From NCBI RefSeq assembly GCF_014805685.1, contig NC_060909.1, forward strand, positions 9,938,792-10,002,791: a stretch of DNA of 64,000 nucleotides. The letters run 5' to 3'. The notes under the pieces are model-generated. The model searched no databases. It had not been told where the DNA came from and worked only from the letters and a program-made list of their open reading frames with translations. Position 1 is the stretch's first letter. Each line of letters begins with the position of its first letter. Positions 36,453-48,686 of the stretch are shown here, piece after piece. The stretch comes from Silurus meridionalis. Taxonomy: Eukaryota; Chordata; Actinopteri; Siluriformes; Siluridae. Both the position numbers and the translations under genes were made by a program.

Positions 36453-37500
36453 GATCAAACAAGAACAAGTGCCTTGTTCTTGTGTCGTTTGATCAGCCTT
36501 CAGTCACAGTAAATTAAAAGCATATCAGCAGTTTTCCATCATTGCAGGACATTGCGAGGTTTCCTATCCACGAGATGCTCCTTTGAGGCGGCCGACAGAA
36601 GATCAAAGATGCAGAGGAGTCGACAGTCTCGCTGTCTGATGTTGGCACCAATAACGGACCGAGCGGTACAATGGCTTCAAACGGATAAAGCAGGGAAGCT
36701 GATAAGCGACGTCCTAATTGACTGGAGTCGCCGCAAAATTGGTAGCCAATTAGCCGAGGGACACGAGAGTTTAAAAGGAAGAGGGGATCAAATGTCTCTT
36801 GACGAGAAAAGGGTGCAGTCAAAGGAGGTCCTGTACAGACGAGCATCTGCATGTGTGTATTGGTTTTTAATTGACGAGAAGATTAAAGCTGACTCCTGAG
36901 ACTTTCTTTTGCAGCTAAAGATAGATAAGGAATGAGAGAATGAGAGATAGAGAAAAAGAAGCGGGTCTTGGGGGCAGGGTTCAGAGTAAGCTCTGACTCC
37001 TGCTGGGTGCGCCGCCACTCAAGATGGCTCCTACTTGTTGGACATTCATTATCAAACCTGGTTTGCTCCTTTCATCTCCTGCTCGGCACAGCTCGCCACG
37101 CAAAATACAGAGGCACCTTGCAGCTTGACATCCTCCCATTCACGCTGTACCTTAAACAGCATGCTGCCACATCAAAGCTGCCACGTTCGCTTTGATGTTG
37201 CGAAAAAGAAAGAGGCCCCAATGATCTACGAAAAAAACCAATGGAACTTTTTTGGAGTCTTTCTCTCTTTCTTCCTCTCTCTCATTCGCTATCGACCCAC
37301 ATTAGTGACCATTTTTCACTACCTGGTTGCACCTAATATAACTGACAATGTCCTACCATTTATTGTGATCAATTCTGAATTCACCCGTTCAATCCAATCC
37401 AATCATTTAGAAGTGCAATTCATTTCGGGGTGATCCTCTCCCCAATGTAGACTCGGATCCCCAGGAGCCGATTGGATTGAAACCTGATCAGTTTTTCTGC
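36453..37500. promoter_or_regulatory. Repeat-poor block, candidate noncoding regulatory element
   Basis: This stretch is richer in GC than its surroundings and has no repeat signature or convincing coding frame. It contains an inverted repeat at 36453-36494 (GATCAAAC...GTTTGATC), an ATCAAAG/CTTTGAT inverted pair at 37171-37196, and an inverted TTCAATCCAATC pair at about 37388-37483. ATCAAAG is the TCF/LEF core, and nkd1 (a Wnt feedback gene) ends 9 kb away. Function is inferred only. Confidence 0.35.
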
Positions 37501-37617
37501 TATTGTAGCACAATCACCTTAAGATTAAGTGCATTCTGAGATGCTTTTCAGTGGTCACTGTAGCCTCACTGTTAGCTTGCACCAGTCTGGCCATTTATTG
37601 TATATCTCTTGTATATA

Positions 37618-37899
37618 CAGTGGAACCCGGTTATCTCGCCTCGGTTATCTTGACAACCCTATTAAGTCGACGTTTTTGAAGTGGAACCGCCAAATTCTCG
37701 CTTTTTCTAAGCATTTTTTATCGGTTATGTCGACTTTTTTTATGCACATTCTCATTTATTAACGCACATCATGTACATAAAGAAATTTCAAGCATGTTAA
37801 TATATTGCCGCCATTTTGATTTTTCGTTTATCTCGATCATCGGTTACCTCGATGCTTTTTGGCGACCCCCTAGGACATCGACATAACCGGGTTCCACTG
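37618..37899. mobile_element. Complete MITE with TA target duplication
   Basis: Inverted ends CAGTGGAACCCGGTTAT on both sides (one mismatch over the first 21 bases) are flanked by TA at 37616-37617 and 37900-37901. The 282-base interior is full of TCGA/CTCG motifs and lacks a coding frame. The form suits a Tigger/pogo-type MITE. Confidence 0.85.
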
Positions 37900-39327
37900 T
37901 ATAAGGCACTTGCTGCTCACTGAAAGTTTTTTGCTTTTTGTACCATTTTGAAAAGACGAACTCTGGAGTCTGTTGTGTGGAAAAATTTCCAGGAGCGATG
38001 AAATTCCAACATTTACAACATTTACATCATTTTTTGCATTGTGCTGCTGTTGCCACATGATGGGCTGAGTAAGTAAAAGCATAAAGGAATAATAGCAAGA
38101 TGCTATACATAATAATACATACATAATAGTATGTGAACAATTTGGACGAAATTGACTTGTGCATTTGCGATTTTCTTACTGCTGCACTCCTTTATTTTTG
38201 TGCTGTTGCTGTTAGTATTCTTTGTCTTGATTTTAATTGTGATTTCTGCTTTTAGTTTTTTGTTTTTTTTTCTATAAAAAAATCTTGTTTTCTGTTGTGT
38301 TTTGGTTTGAAATGTTTTTTTTTTCTGCTGTTAATTTTTGTGTTGCATGTTGATTAAGCCTTTTGGAGTTACTTTTGTGGTGTTACTTTAGTTTTTTTTT
38401 TTTGTTTTTTTTTTTGCTGTCATTTCTGTATTGCTGCTGGATTTTAGGTGTACAAACTATTTAAGATGTCAAGCAGATTTTTTGGCTTGTAAATATTTAT
38501 TTATTTATTTTTGTCTGGAAAACCCTGGAGTATTTTTAAAACAGCAGTATAGAAGGCATTCCCTATGTCCTCACGTGTGTACTTGGATGTGTAACATACA
38601 ACAAACAAGTTTTAAAAAATGATCACTTTTTCATCCTTTCTCTGGCCTGCACTTTTTATGTGACCAGTAAAACATGCGGCTGCGTTTTTTTCCCCTTCAC
38701 TAAAGGTTCCTAATTTAAAGCTGTAATTACAGAGGAGCCCATGTTTTTTTGCCCTGCATCACTTTTATTCTCTTCTTTCTCCCATTTTAAATCACCTGTT
38801 ATTGTTTATTATGGCATCACATGCTTTGACTGCTACTGTATTAGTACATTGTTGAAGAAGGCAGGTTAGCAAGGATAACTGAAAAGGTGTGCGTTCTTCG
38901 GATATTTACTTTATTTATGGGTGAGAAGTAATTCTGCAGTAGCAGGCATCATTGTTTTTTTTTCTGTAAAATCTTGCACATTACAAAGCCATTTTAGAAA
39001 GAAAATGGACAATTGCAAGTAAAACTGGCCTCTTGTTTAACATCTGAAACAGCTTTGTATGCGAATATCTTGGGAGAATGTACTGGAAAAGATTGCGTTC
39101 ATTCTCTGCTCCTTTTAAAAAGTTGTGTAAGAGCAGCTGCTGAGCACGCCGAGCCTGTTTTTGGAACGCGGCAGTTAATTCGGTGTCTCTGAAGGTTGAA
39201 GAGCCTTTGAACAGCGATTATTTATGTCTTGGTGGTTCCAGTAAGGGGAGGATGAAAAGATTCTTGATAGGATGCAGGTGACATGTACATCCTCCGTGTC
39301 ATTAGTACTGTCAATGGAAAACAGGAA

Positions 39328-39330
<3 letters not shown>

Positions 39331-39379
<49 letters not shown>
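39331..39379. repeat. (CT)n microsatellite
   Basis: About 24 CT units. Confidence 0.97.
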
Positions 39380-39381
<2 letters not shown>

Positions 39382-39974
39382 CCACTCAGCAAATGCAACA
39401 CAGAACATTTAATTGAGACACATGTCAGCATCACTACTTTTTTTTATATCAGCAGTATTTGAATGAGCGAAGTTCTGTCAGCAGCTTTGCATCCTAATTC
39501 ACTGAACTTGACAATTATAACTTTTTTCCCCCCAACCTTTCTCTTGTACATAAAAGCATGCATCACCAATTAGCTTCATTTCCTATCTTGCTCTCTCTCT
39601 TACTTTTTTATGCTTTGGAGCCTGAAAGCATATTACAAACGATTTCCATTATCCTGAAACAGCACTTTGAAGTTTCCAGATATGGAAAGTGAAAAAAACT
39701 CCACTTATACTAAAATGTTCAAAGCTGCTAAATACAGTGCAGCAGATTTTATATTTATATTATCATCAAATTGCATTTTATTTATTTGTTTTTGTATTTT
39801 ACTTTTCTGTTCACTGGAGTCGATCATGGAGTTGTGCATGTTGGACATTTAATTATTCACCTAGGAAAATCTTAAGTTGAAATGATGGAGATAAAGTGCA
39901 GTGAAACTTCAAAAAATGTAACCTTGTATCTTCAAGTAACTACAAGTAAGTGCTTCAATATTTTCTAATAAGTT

Positions 39975-40760
39975 TGACAGTGGTGGAAGAAATACACAAA
40001 GCATGTACTTGAATTAAAGTAGAGATACTGTAGGTAAATATATAACTCTAGTAAATATAAATGTGCTCCCTTTAAAACTTAAAAAAGTCTAAGTACACAA
40101 GTATTTGCCTTTAAATGTGCTTAAGTATCCAAAGTACTATAATTTATGATAGCTAATGTCCTTTTATCATGTATGTCACAAGACTCTTTCCTTAATCAAT
40201 TCAGTTTATGTGAAAAGACTTTAATGGTACTCTCAGCATACCAACCTAATTAATAGAATGATATTAATGAGTTAAACACTAATTAATACCTATTCAAATT
40301 ATCATGAGCCCTAAACCTTCTTTTCAACTACTTAAATAAATATTGCAAATAAGGCCACGGTGTTGTGGCAAGTTACAGTCAGAAGTTTCTTCTATCATTT
40401 ATTTCTCTTAAAATGTTCTGCCTGCTGTTGAACAGATGCTGAACTGTATGTTGGTGATAAATAGATACCACCAACCAGCAAACAAAACAAGTTCAAAACA
40501 GAGTGCACGCTCAACCCTGATTGGTGGCTTGCTGTGTGTTTGAACAGTTGTGTTTATCCACTAATAAATAAAAAGTTAACGCAGATTTTGTAAAGTTTTG
40601 TTAAGTAAACAGTACGATATTTGATTTTGAAATAAAGTAAAGTCAAAGTCAAAGTAAAAGTGTTCCCAAAGGAAAATACTTCAGTAAAGTAGAAATATGC
40701 CAAAAACCTACATAAGTACAGTAATGAATTACAATTACTTTGTTACTGTCCATGAGTGTT
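39975..40760 (+). mobile_element. hAT-like MITE, long copy
   Basis: Left end CAGTGGTGGAAGAAATACAC, right part AAGTACAGTAATGAATTACA and a TTACTGTCCATGAGTG end. Interior motifs of the AAAGTA type are typical of this teleost family. Its middle matches 35690-35820 in inverse orientation. Confidence 0.6.
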
Positions 40761-41053
40761 TACTGATCCCTTATTTATCTCTATTTTTCAGTACAAGGCT
40801 TCAGGTTTGGTCACATGTGTACTAAATGCAATCCTTTCGCGTGCAGAACATCTGAGTTTGCTCAGGCACGTATAAGTGGAGGACCGCAAGTTTGTTCAGT
40901 CTCCTCCTCGCACTTTGAGCATTTTTTAAAGTTTACACTTTAAAACTTAGAAGCATAAACAACAATGCCCTGGGGGTATAAAAAAGAAACTAGAGTTAGT
41001 GTAGTGTCATTGTGGCTACTAACCGGAAATAAGATTTGTTTTGTGCATGCATG

Positions 41054-41295
41054 AAAAGCTAACGAATCAATAGCGCTAGCAATAGCCGCTAACCAGGAAG
41101 TGGCTAGAGGCTAATGCTAGTGCTATGGATTTAAGATTCTTTATTTGTCACACACATATTATATGCAGGATCCAACTAAGTAAAATGAAATGTTGAAACA
41201 AATGAAAAATCTTAAATCATGAATTCATAGCGCTAGAATTAGCCCCTTCCTGGTTAGCGGCTAACGCTTGTGCTATTGATTCTTTAGCGTTTTAT
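41054..41295. repeat. Imperfect inverted repeat around a retroposon-like insert
   Basis: The arm at 41054-41100 (AATCAATAGCGCTAGCAATA, then GCCGCTAACCAGGAAG) is mirrored at 41247-41295. The spacer has GATTCTTTATTTGTCACACA, a common LINE-tail-like motif. Confidence 0.65.
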
Positions 41296-41660
41296 GTCCA
41301 GCTTCAAGTATTTCTTTTAAAAGGAGAAGATTCTGAAAATTCTGCATATCAAAAGAGTGAATAAATGAAGGATGGAAGAAATAAAGACATTTGTTAAAGT
41401 CTGCTGAAATAAGCAAAACAATAGATCATATATTTAGAAAATTTAATATTAAATCTAAAACACACACACGCACACACACTCACAGACACACACTTACATA
41501 CACATCTGTTACCCAAATGTGAACTATCTAATACATTTCTTTCCATTTATTTAATTTTATTTTATTGATTACTCAATTTAATCAATATAAAAAAGTGTAT
41601 TGCATTAATTAGATTTGTTTTATTTTGTATTAAATATTATAAATACTAATTTATATATAA

Positions 41661-41753
41661 TCATTTTATACTACATTTGACCATTTTATACTACATTTGA
41701 CCATTTATACTACATTTTATACTACATTTGACCATTTATACTACATTTGACCA
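41661..41753. repeat. Minisatellite, about 20-base unit
   Basis: Four to five tandem copies of a unit like TTTATACTACATTTGACCA, with small length differences. Confidence 0.9.
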
Positions 41754-42314
41754 TGCCATGAGCTTGAGCCTGTTTGAATAAGTTTTCAAATCGAATTGGC
41801 TTAGTACTATGACATTTCTATATACATCCTTAACACATTCAAGCACTTATTGAAAATCTCAATCACTCATTCTTCTGGATAATATTTACTTTGTGAATAA
41901 TTTTTGTCATAAAAAAAAATTCCCATTTAACCCATCCAGTGCAGTATTGATTGTTTTGAAACTACACAGTATGAACACAGTCTTATTGAAATTCCACCTT
42001 TAATACAAGTGTTGCTGTCTTGGCACAGACGAACTGCCATCAGCTACTGCGAATGATACTAGTTATAAAAAACACTATGGGATGGAATATTTTTTAAATA
42101 ATGAGAACAAATACCTGGAAAACAAAGAATCAGGTAAGAATATGTATATAGGTGTAGAGAGACTTTTTTCTGTTATATGACTAATACTATTTAGTTTTAT
42201 CACTAATAATAATATAATGAAGATAGCGATGCAATTTTTGCTATGCAAGGTCCTTCAGTATCATTAAGCATGAGACAAGAAAACACTTAAAAAAATCTTT
42301 AAAGGTAACCCCCC

Positions 42315-42366
<52 letters not shown>
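42315..42366. repeat. (CA)n microsatellite
   Basis: About 25 CA units; a (GT)n run follows at 42526-42552. Confidence 0.96.
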
Positions 42367-42373
<7 letters not shown>

Positions 42374-42907
42374 TGCAGTAGCACATGGAGTCATTAATCT
42401 TGCTCATGTAAGGGAGGAAAGGGCCGACACGCCCGGCTAAACTACACAGAGACAGACAGAAAGAAAGAGGGAGAACAGCTGAAGAACAATAACACATTAG
42501 TCTTAATGAGACCACCCTGAATCTGTATGTGTGTGTGTGTGTGTGTGTGTGCCTTCCTCTGCTTCTAGCTCATAAACCTTACACCGCTTGACTTTCCTCC
42601 TTGTAAGAGAAGAAAAATGAGGAGAGAGAAGCAGTTTCAAACAGCATCTATAAAACATTTGGACGCACAAATCTTATACTAATATGGTCATTGTGAAATT
42701 CATGCCTGCTCTATCAATCCTCATACCATTTATAAGTGTGTATTCAGGCTCAAGTTGCAACGGCTCAGAAGACATTTCTCTACATTATGTACACGCTGAT
42801 ATAAGCTTTTTAAGTTTTATAAGTTTTAAATAGGTTATACATTATTACTAGGTTTTTATAAGCTTTTTCTGTTAATTTTCTATCAAACATTTTAATAATT
42901 ATTATTT

Positions 42908-42911
<4 letters not shown>

Positions 42912-42964
<53 letters not shown>
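42912..42964. repeat. (CT)n microsatellite
   Basis: About 26 CT units. Confidence 0.97.
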
Positions 42965-42968
<4 letters not shown>

Positions 42969-43304
42969 AATGTCATCTTCACTGCTCAACAGTTGAAGGA
43001 GTTTTTGTCCTGTCTATACCATGCTACCAGAACACCTTTTCCACAAAATAACTAAGGCATTTAAAAAATAAAATATTATTTTGCAGAAATACAAACACAC
43101 ACAAAAATACTATCAAAGTAAATGTCCCTCTCTCTAGCTTTTCCCCAAACAGCAATAGTAAACAGGCAAATGTTGTCACATTAACTTTCGGGAGTACAAT
43201 TGTGTCATTCTTGTTCATTTCCCGGCTAATTATTCGATGTTAAGAGATTAATATTTTCCCATTTGTTTGCCCAGGAGTCTTTATTTAACATTACATTTAT
43301 TAAA

Positions 43305-43839
43305 CACTATATAGGCAAAAGTACTGGCACATCTGACTTTTCCAGCTATAAGTGTTTCTTCCCCAAACTATTACCATAATGTTGAAGGCACACAATTCTA
43401 ATGGATATCAGATGATCCGCTGTGGCGACCCCTAAAGGGAGCAGCCGAAAGAATTCTTTGGATGCAGTACTATTAAACTTTCCCTTCACTTCGACTTGGA
43501 GACCCAGCCCTATTCCAGCATGGCAACACAGTTTACATGGCTTGGAGTTTAATATCTTAAGTGGCCTGCTATAGAGTTCTGACCTCAACCCTAGTGGACA
43601 CCTTTGGTATGAATTGGAACACAAACTGCACCCCTGAAAATGTCACACCCCACCTTAAATCAGTACATGACTTTTCTTGCAGCTGAATGAGCACAAATCT
43701 CCACAAGCACTAAAAAATCTAGTGGAACATCTTTCCAGAAGTTATTATAACCGCAAATAGGAACTAAATGTGGAATGGGATGTTCAACAATTACACGAAT
43801 CTCATGGTCAGGTGTCGACAAACTTTTGTCCATATCGTG
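43305..43839 (+). mobile_element. Tc1-like MITE (family A) with nested LINE scrap
   Basis: Ends CACTATATAGGCAAAAGTAC and CTTTTGTCCATATCGTG. Shares GCTGAATGAGCACAAATCTC with other copies. A LINE 3' fragment interrupts it at 43411-43453. Confidence 0.75.
43411..43453 (+). mobile_element. Minimal LINE 3' end inserted in a MITE
   Basis: GATCCGCTGTGGCGACCCCT plus GGGAGCAGCCGAAAGAA equals the last ~40 bases of the 30534-31010 element, here without its coding part or AAG tail. Confidence 0.75.
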
Positions 43840-44700
43840 TTTATACTGTATAATTCAAACACTGATGACTTTATAGCCTTTCTTCAAAACAACTGAGAAA
43901 ATTTTAATAAATACTGCCCTAAACCCCACATATAGACTGTTATCATGACAGATGCCCTCCTCTTTTATTTATTTATGATTTGTGGGCATGCATTTTAACT
44001 CAGCCATTGAGGTGAGCTACTTTTTATGTTGGTCAATATGCTGATATAATATTAATATTGATAATATTTGCCAATGTCATGATATTTTATCATTCTTATC
44101 CACAAATAATGATATATACACATGTATCGACAAAACATTTTGAAAGGTTTATTTTTGAATGCTACTCTACTTTTTTTTTTTTAACCAACATTAGCTGCAT
44201 TTCTACACCAAACTTTTAATAGAATCTCGAATGAAATTCTACTTTGTCTCAGCTCAATATCAAATTATTCTAATCAACACTATTAATATCACAATATTGG
44301 AATTCAATATTCTGAGTTTAAATGCTAATTTGTATTGAATAAGGTGATGCAACACAACTTGAATTAAATAAAAAAAGTGAACAAATCCTCTTTCAGCTCT
44401 AAACTCTTTAATTTAATCCTTGATGAAAACAGAACATTGTTAGTGACGCTACATTTCGCTTTTGTATCACATATAGGCAACAATTACAAGGAAACAAATG
44501 TAAATGTTTGATTCGTAAATGTTATAAATTTAGATTTTTACAGTAATGGTATTTTATGTTGATTTATTTGAACTTAATTCGACATTAATTTTGCTAGCTG
44601 TGATCCACAGAACATTTGAAACTTTACAAAAAGAGGCCACATCAAAAATGGCTTTGTATTCACTATTTAGGCTCACTACATAGACTATAGCATTTTCGCA

Positions 44701-44845
44701 TTTACAATTACATTTACAGCATTAGGCACACGCCCCTAACCAATTTACAAATATCTTATTTATAAAACTGAGCAGTGGAGGGTTACCCGCCTTGCTCACA
44801 TGCCCAAGAGCGGCAGTTTGGTGTTGCTCAGAATTGAACTGAAAT
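44701..44845 (-). mobile_element. Truncated SINE
   Basis: Contains TTACATTTACAGCATTAGGC and GAGCAGTGGAGGGTTACCC, matching the body of 20262-20450. Confidence 0.55.
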
Positions 44846-45167
44846 ATATATATAATTATTTATTATTTATTTACTACACAGGACAGCCAGAGAAAACTCT
44901 AAACAATAAGTGCGCACTGAAAAAAAATCACTAGTTACATGTAATGTCACCTTTTTATATTTCATTTTACAAAATGTGACATAATTTTGGACTTAAAAAA
45001 TAAAATACGCTTTAAAAAAAGACTTCTTTCAGAGCCCTTTTACTTTATGAAGTGACAAAAAAAATTTTGTGAAAGAAGATAGACATGAGATCTTAAATAT
45101 TTCAATATGGATTTCTTTTCTTGCCTTTGAATACTGTATCTCTATTTCTCTCACACACAGGCACACA

Positions 45168-45173
<6 letters not shown>

Positions 45174-45213
<40 letters not shown>
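45174..45213. repeat. (CA)n microsatellite
   Basis: About 20 CA units. Confidence 0.96.
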
Positions 45214-45217
<4 letters not shown>

Positions 45218-46083
45218 CATACATGACTTTTTTTAACATTTTTGTAAGAAATCAAATTTAAAAACTTGTGGACAAAGTACATATCACAAACAGGGCTGCA
45301 AACTTTTGAAATGTAATATCCTTCGTGTAATTATATTATTTTACATTACTTTGACGTGTTTTCTAGGATAACGAAGGAAACATCCGCGAAAACAAACAGC
45401 TGTCTTGCTGGTATAAAGTACATTTCTTTTAACACATTTTTCCAGGAGTGTACAAACTTTTGCACTCATTCATTCACACCCTGCACAGATTCAAATTGCT
45501 TGAAAAAGGCAAATCTTCATACAGTATTCAGTATATCACTATATACTACTATCACTTCACTGTGCTATATGTCTTTCATACTTAGTGGTCTTTACAACAA
45601 CAGCAACAAAAAAAGAAAAATATTGAGATGCTGAAATCAGGGCTGAGAAAAAATTGAACATTTTACAGAAAGAATAAAATGACATTATATATTTTTTCTT
45701 AAACAGGTACAAACAACAAAGTCTGTAGTATATGTATGCCATTTTCAAAATGTCTTAACTGTAAATTGTTGGTTTAATAGTAAAAATTATAACAGAAAAA
45801 AAAATAGAAATACTAATCATAATTTTCTCAACAATTAAAATAATAATACTAGAGGTAGCAGCAGATTAGGATTTCTTCTTCCATGTTCTTCATGTCTTTC
45901 ATGTTTCTTTTTTTTTTCTCGTAGTCTTTGAAGCCGAGTCACGTATTGCATGAAGGGAACCGGGTCTGATCCGTCTCTTCTTTACAGAACGAATGGAGCC
46001 GCACCAGAAGTGCTTTTTTCAAGTGGATTTCGAGTGGCAATAACACAGGATCAGCGTCGACAAGACACTGTAGGCAATATAGG

Positions 46084-46086
<3 letters not shown>

Positions 46087-46171
<85 letters not shown>
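46087..46171. repeat. (AT)n microsatellite in the nkd1 3' flank
   Basis: About 42 AT units, some 450 bases past the nkd1 stop. Confidence 0.97.
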
Positions 46172-46172
<1 letters not shown>

Positions 46173-46618
46173 TGTACATACATGCATACATATTACATAC
46201 ACTACACACACACCCACACACACATACATACACACACACAGGAGATCTGATTATCTCCCTTTCCTTCATTGTTCACAACACTTCATTTAACAGTCATAAC
46301 CGTCTTAAGGGACTTCACATCATTTATATTAAACTGGACCTCATGCAGAGATGCCTCACATGAGTTGCGTAATTTTCGGGTGAGAACATGTTCACAATGT
46401 ATATTAGAGCGTGAGCAATAATGTCATCCAAGAGGAAGATAAAATAAAGCGAGAGATATAGCCCTTTCCTAGCCTGAAGTTCAGTCCAATCAAACCTCTT
46501 GCCCTTTTAAATACACATGCAAAGACGCACGGAAAACATGGTTCCTGCTGTCTGTCAGTCTCAGCTTGGCCATGCCTGAGCCTGTGCAGCTTCCTTTTCT
46601 CTGTCTCACTCTGTCTGC

Positions 46619-47169
46619 TTATGACTGGTAGAAATGATGGTAGTGGTAGTGGTGCTCATGATGGTGATGGTGTTCGTGCCGCTGTACCACCTGCGCCAGG
46701 CCGCCTTCGTACAGCACAACGCTGGGTAGCTCCCTCACCTGCTCCTTCTCCACCGCCTGTCCTGAACTCACAACCGGCCCTGTCCCACGACCTGGGGGGC
46801 CAGCCCCTCGTGCAGAAGGCCCCTCCCTGTGCCGCTGTTTGTGTCTTCGGTAAGGTGCAGAGATCTGATGTGGTGCGGCGTTGACAGGTGGAGCAAGAGG
46901 AGGAGCGGGGCCTCGCTTCATCACTCTGCTACAGGAAGGTTGGGCTTTGGGTGATCGTACGCCATGAGAGTGGTGAGTGGAGTCCTGGACTCGGGGGCGG
47001 AGACAGAGGCTGTCCTGCATGGCAGGGGTCTCATTTGAAATGGTGTGCGAGCGCCGATGGTGGTGGACCGGGTGGCTGTGTCCGTTCTCGGCCTCCTGAG
47101 AGCGCGAACGAGTCTGATTTGACGGCCGAGAAGTGTGATCGGGTTTGGGCGGCTCGGTAGTGGCCGCAG
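46619..47169 (-). CDS. nkd1: nkd1 last exon, His-rich C-terminus
   Basis: Begins AATTEPPKPDHTSR and carries QTRSRSQEAE (human PTRSRSHEPE), RSPKAQ, the RHKQRHRE basic segment and RELPSVVLYE, then the His-rich tail and TAA (46621-46619). Acceptor GTTCTTTTCAG. GC-rich relative to flanks. Confidence 0.96.
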
Positions 47170-48619
47170 CTGAAAAGAACAAAAGGTATTTGAATTTGAT
47201 AGAACTAATAGAATTACATGTGAAACAAAGCAATTAATTGAAATCAGTGATTCATTAGTGAACTGCATTATCACGACTACGCAATTCACATATAAATAAT
47301 TCTTTTTTTAAGCTAGGATGGGATCAAAACAACACGATTATAAGAACTTTGTGCCACAGTGATGCTGAAATCTTAATTCAGAAGGTGTTCTCTGACACTA
47401 GTTCCTGCTATAACATAAATGGGATGTTTATATTAATGCGGTTCAGTTTTTAAGCAGCAGCTAATTCCCAGGGGATACCCACATGGAAAGAGAGGGGGAA
47501 AATGGTTGATGAGGGAATGACAGTTCATAGTTGCTATACAGAGGCAGCTCAGTGGTTAAGAAGTGTAACTTCCGATTTCAGTTTTTGAGTTCAAATACCA
47601 GCTCCACTAAGATGCTGCTTCTGGGCCCTTGAGTAAGGCCCTTAACCCTTACCTGCTCAGTTGTATAAGTGATATAATTGTAAATTGCTCTGGATTAGAG
47701 CATCTGCCAATTGCTGCAAATATAAACTGGAAACAGGAACTCATTTTTCTCATGTATGTTTCAATACATTGAATGTAACACTAAACCATTCAACAATGAA
47801 CTCCATGTCATTCAGTAATAAATTCAAATCTAATCTGAGGTAATTTGTAATCTGATGTACTTTGAGTTTGAAGGACAATTATTCACTTCACAGAACTGTA
47901 TATTTAGTTATATTGATTATTTTTCTATAAGAGCACCTCCACTGATAATTTCAGGCCTGATTTTCTGTGATCCAAAATAACATGCTAATTTGCAGGTACA
48001 ACAGGATCAGTTGTGAGCGTGATTATTGTAGGTGTTGAGTGAATTCTGTTATGGAAAATGTAATGAAATCCAACTTTGGACGTGGAGTGTCGTGCTAACG
48101 AACCTGTCCCGAAGCGAGAGGAATAGTTCTCAATGCCTGCCAGGTCCAGATAATGATTCCTTCTTTCCAGGTTTTCATCTACGCAGTGTCTCTGGCAGCT
48201 CTGCTGTGTGTGATGGTCGCTGTGATGACGCCTACAGCGTTAACAATGACATGCAAAATGCATGATCATAAAAGCAGTGCAGGAACGAATACTACATACT
48301 ACTAATTACAAATACATACAAACATTTTATACTTTTATAACTTATTTTATCTGTCTTTAAGATATTAATCAAATTTTTAAATGTAACCATTTCCTAGCTA
48401 TAGAGACCAGTTTTGTTGTCAGGACAAGACTGATGGAAAAGTTTATGACTCGGGAAGAGATGCACAGGCAGAGAACATCAGCATGCAGCGATTAGCTGAA
48501 AAAACAATTAGAATGCTGAAATGATCCTACCTCAGTAGGGCTCTGGACTTCTTGTCTGAGCTTTTATGCTCCTCAAAGCACTTTTCAGACTTCAGTCTGG
48601 GGTGTGTCATTTCTGATAC

Positions 48620-48686
<67 letters not shown>

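Larger units (their letters stand above)
26661..46618. other. nkd1-nod2 intergenic region
   Basis: About 20 kb without a recognised host gene. Most of it is mobile-element remnants listed separately. Stretches with nothing recognisable: 26700-27730, 28000-28780, 31480-32590, 33700-34150, 34770-35480, 38000-39320, 43860-44700 and 45220-46080. SNX20, expected here from the human order, was not found. Positions 26661-27600 are presumed nod2 promoter and 5' UTR; a weak donor-like GAGCAG|GTATTT at 27572 could mark a non-coding nod2 exon. Confidence 0.7.

Noticed and set aside
36552..36899. 115-codon plus frame in the repeat-poor block
   Set aside because: No recognisable domain, no splice context and ordinary length for chance; treated as noncoding.
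46621..47160. Plus-strand frames over the last nkd1 exon
   Set aside because: Antisense of a GC-rich, clearly homologous exon.
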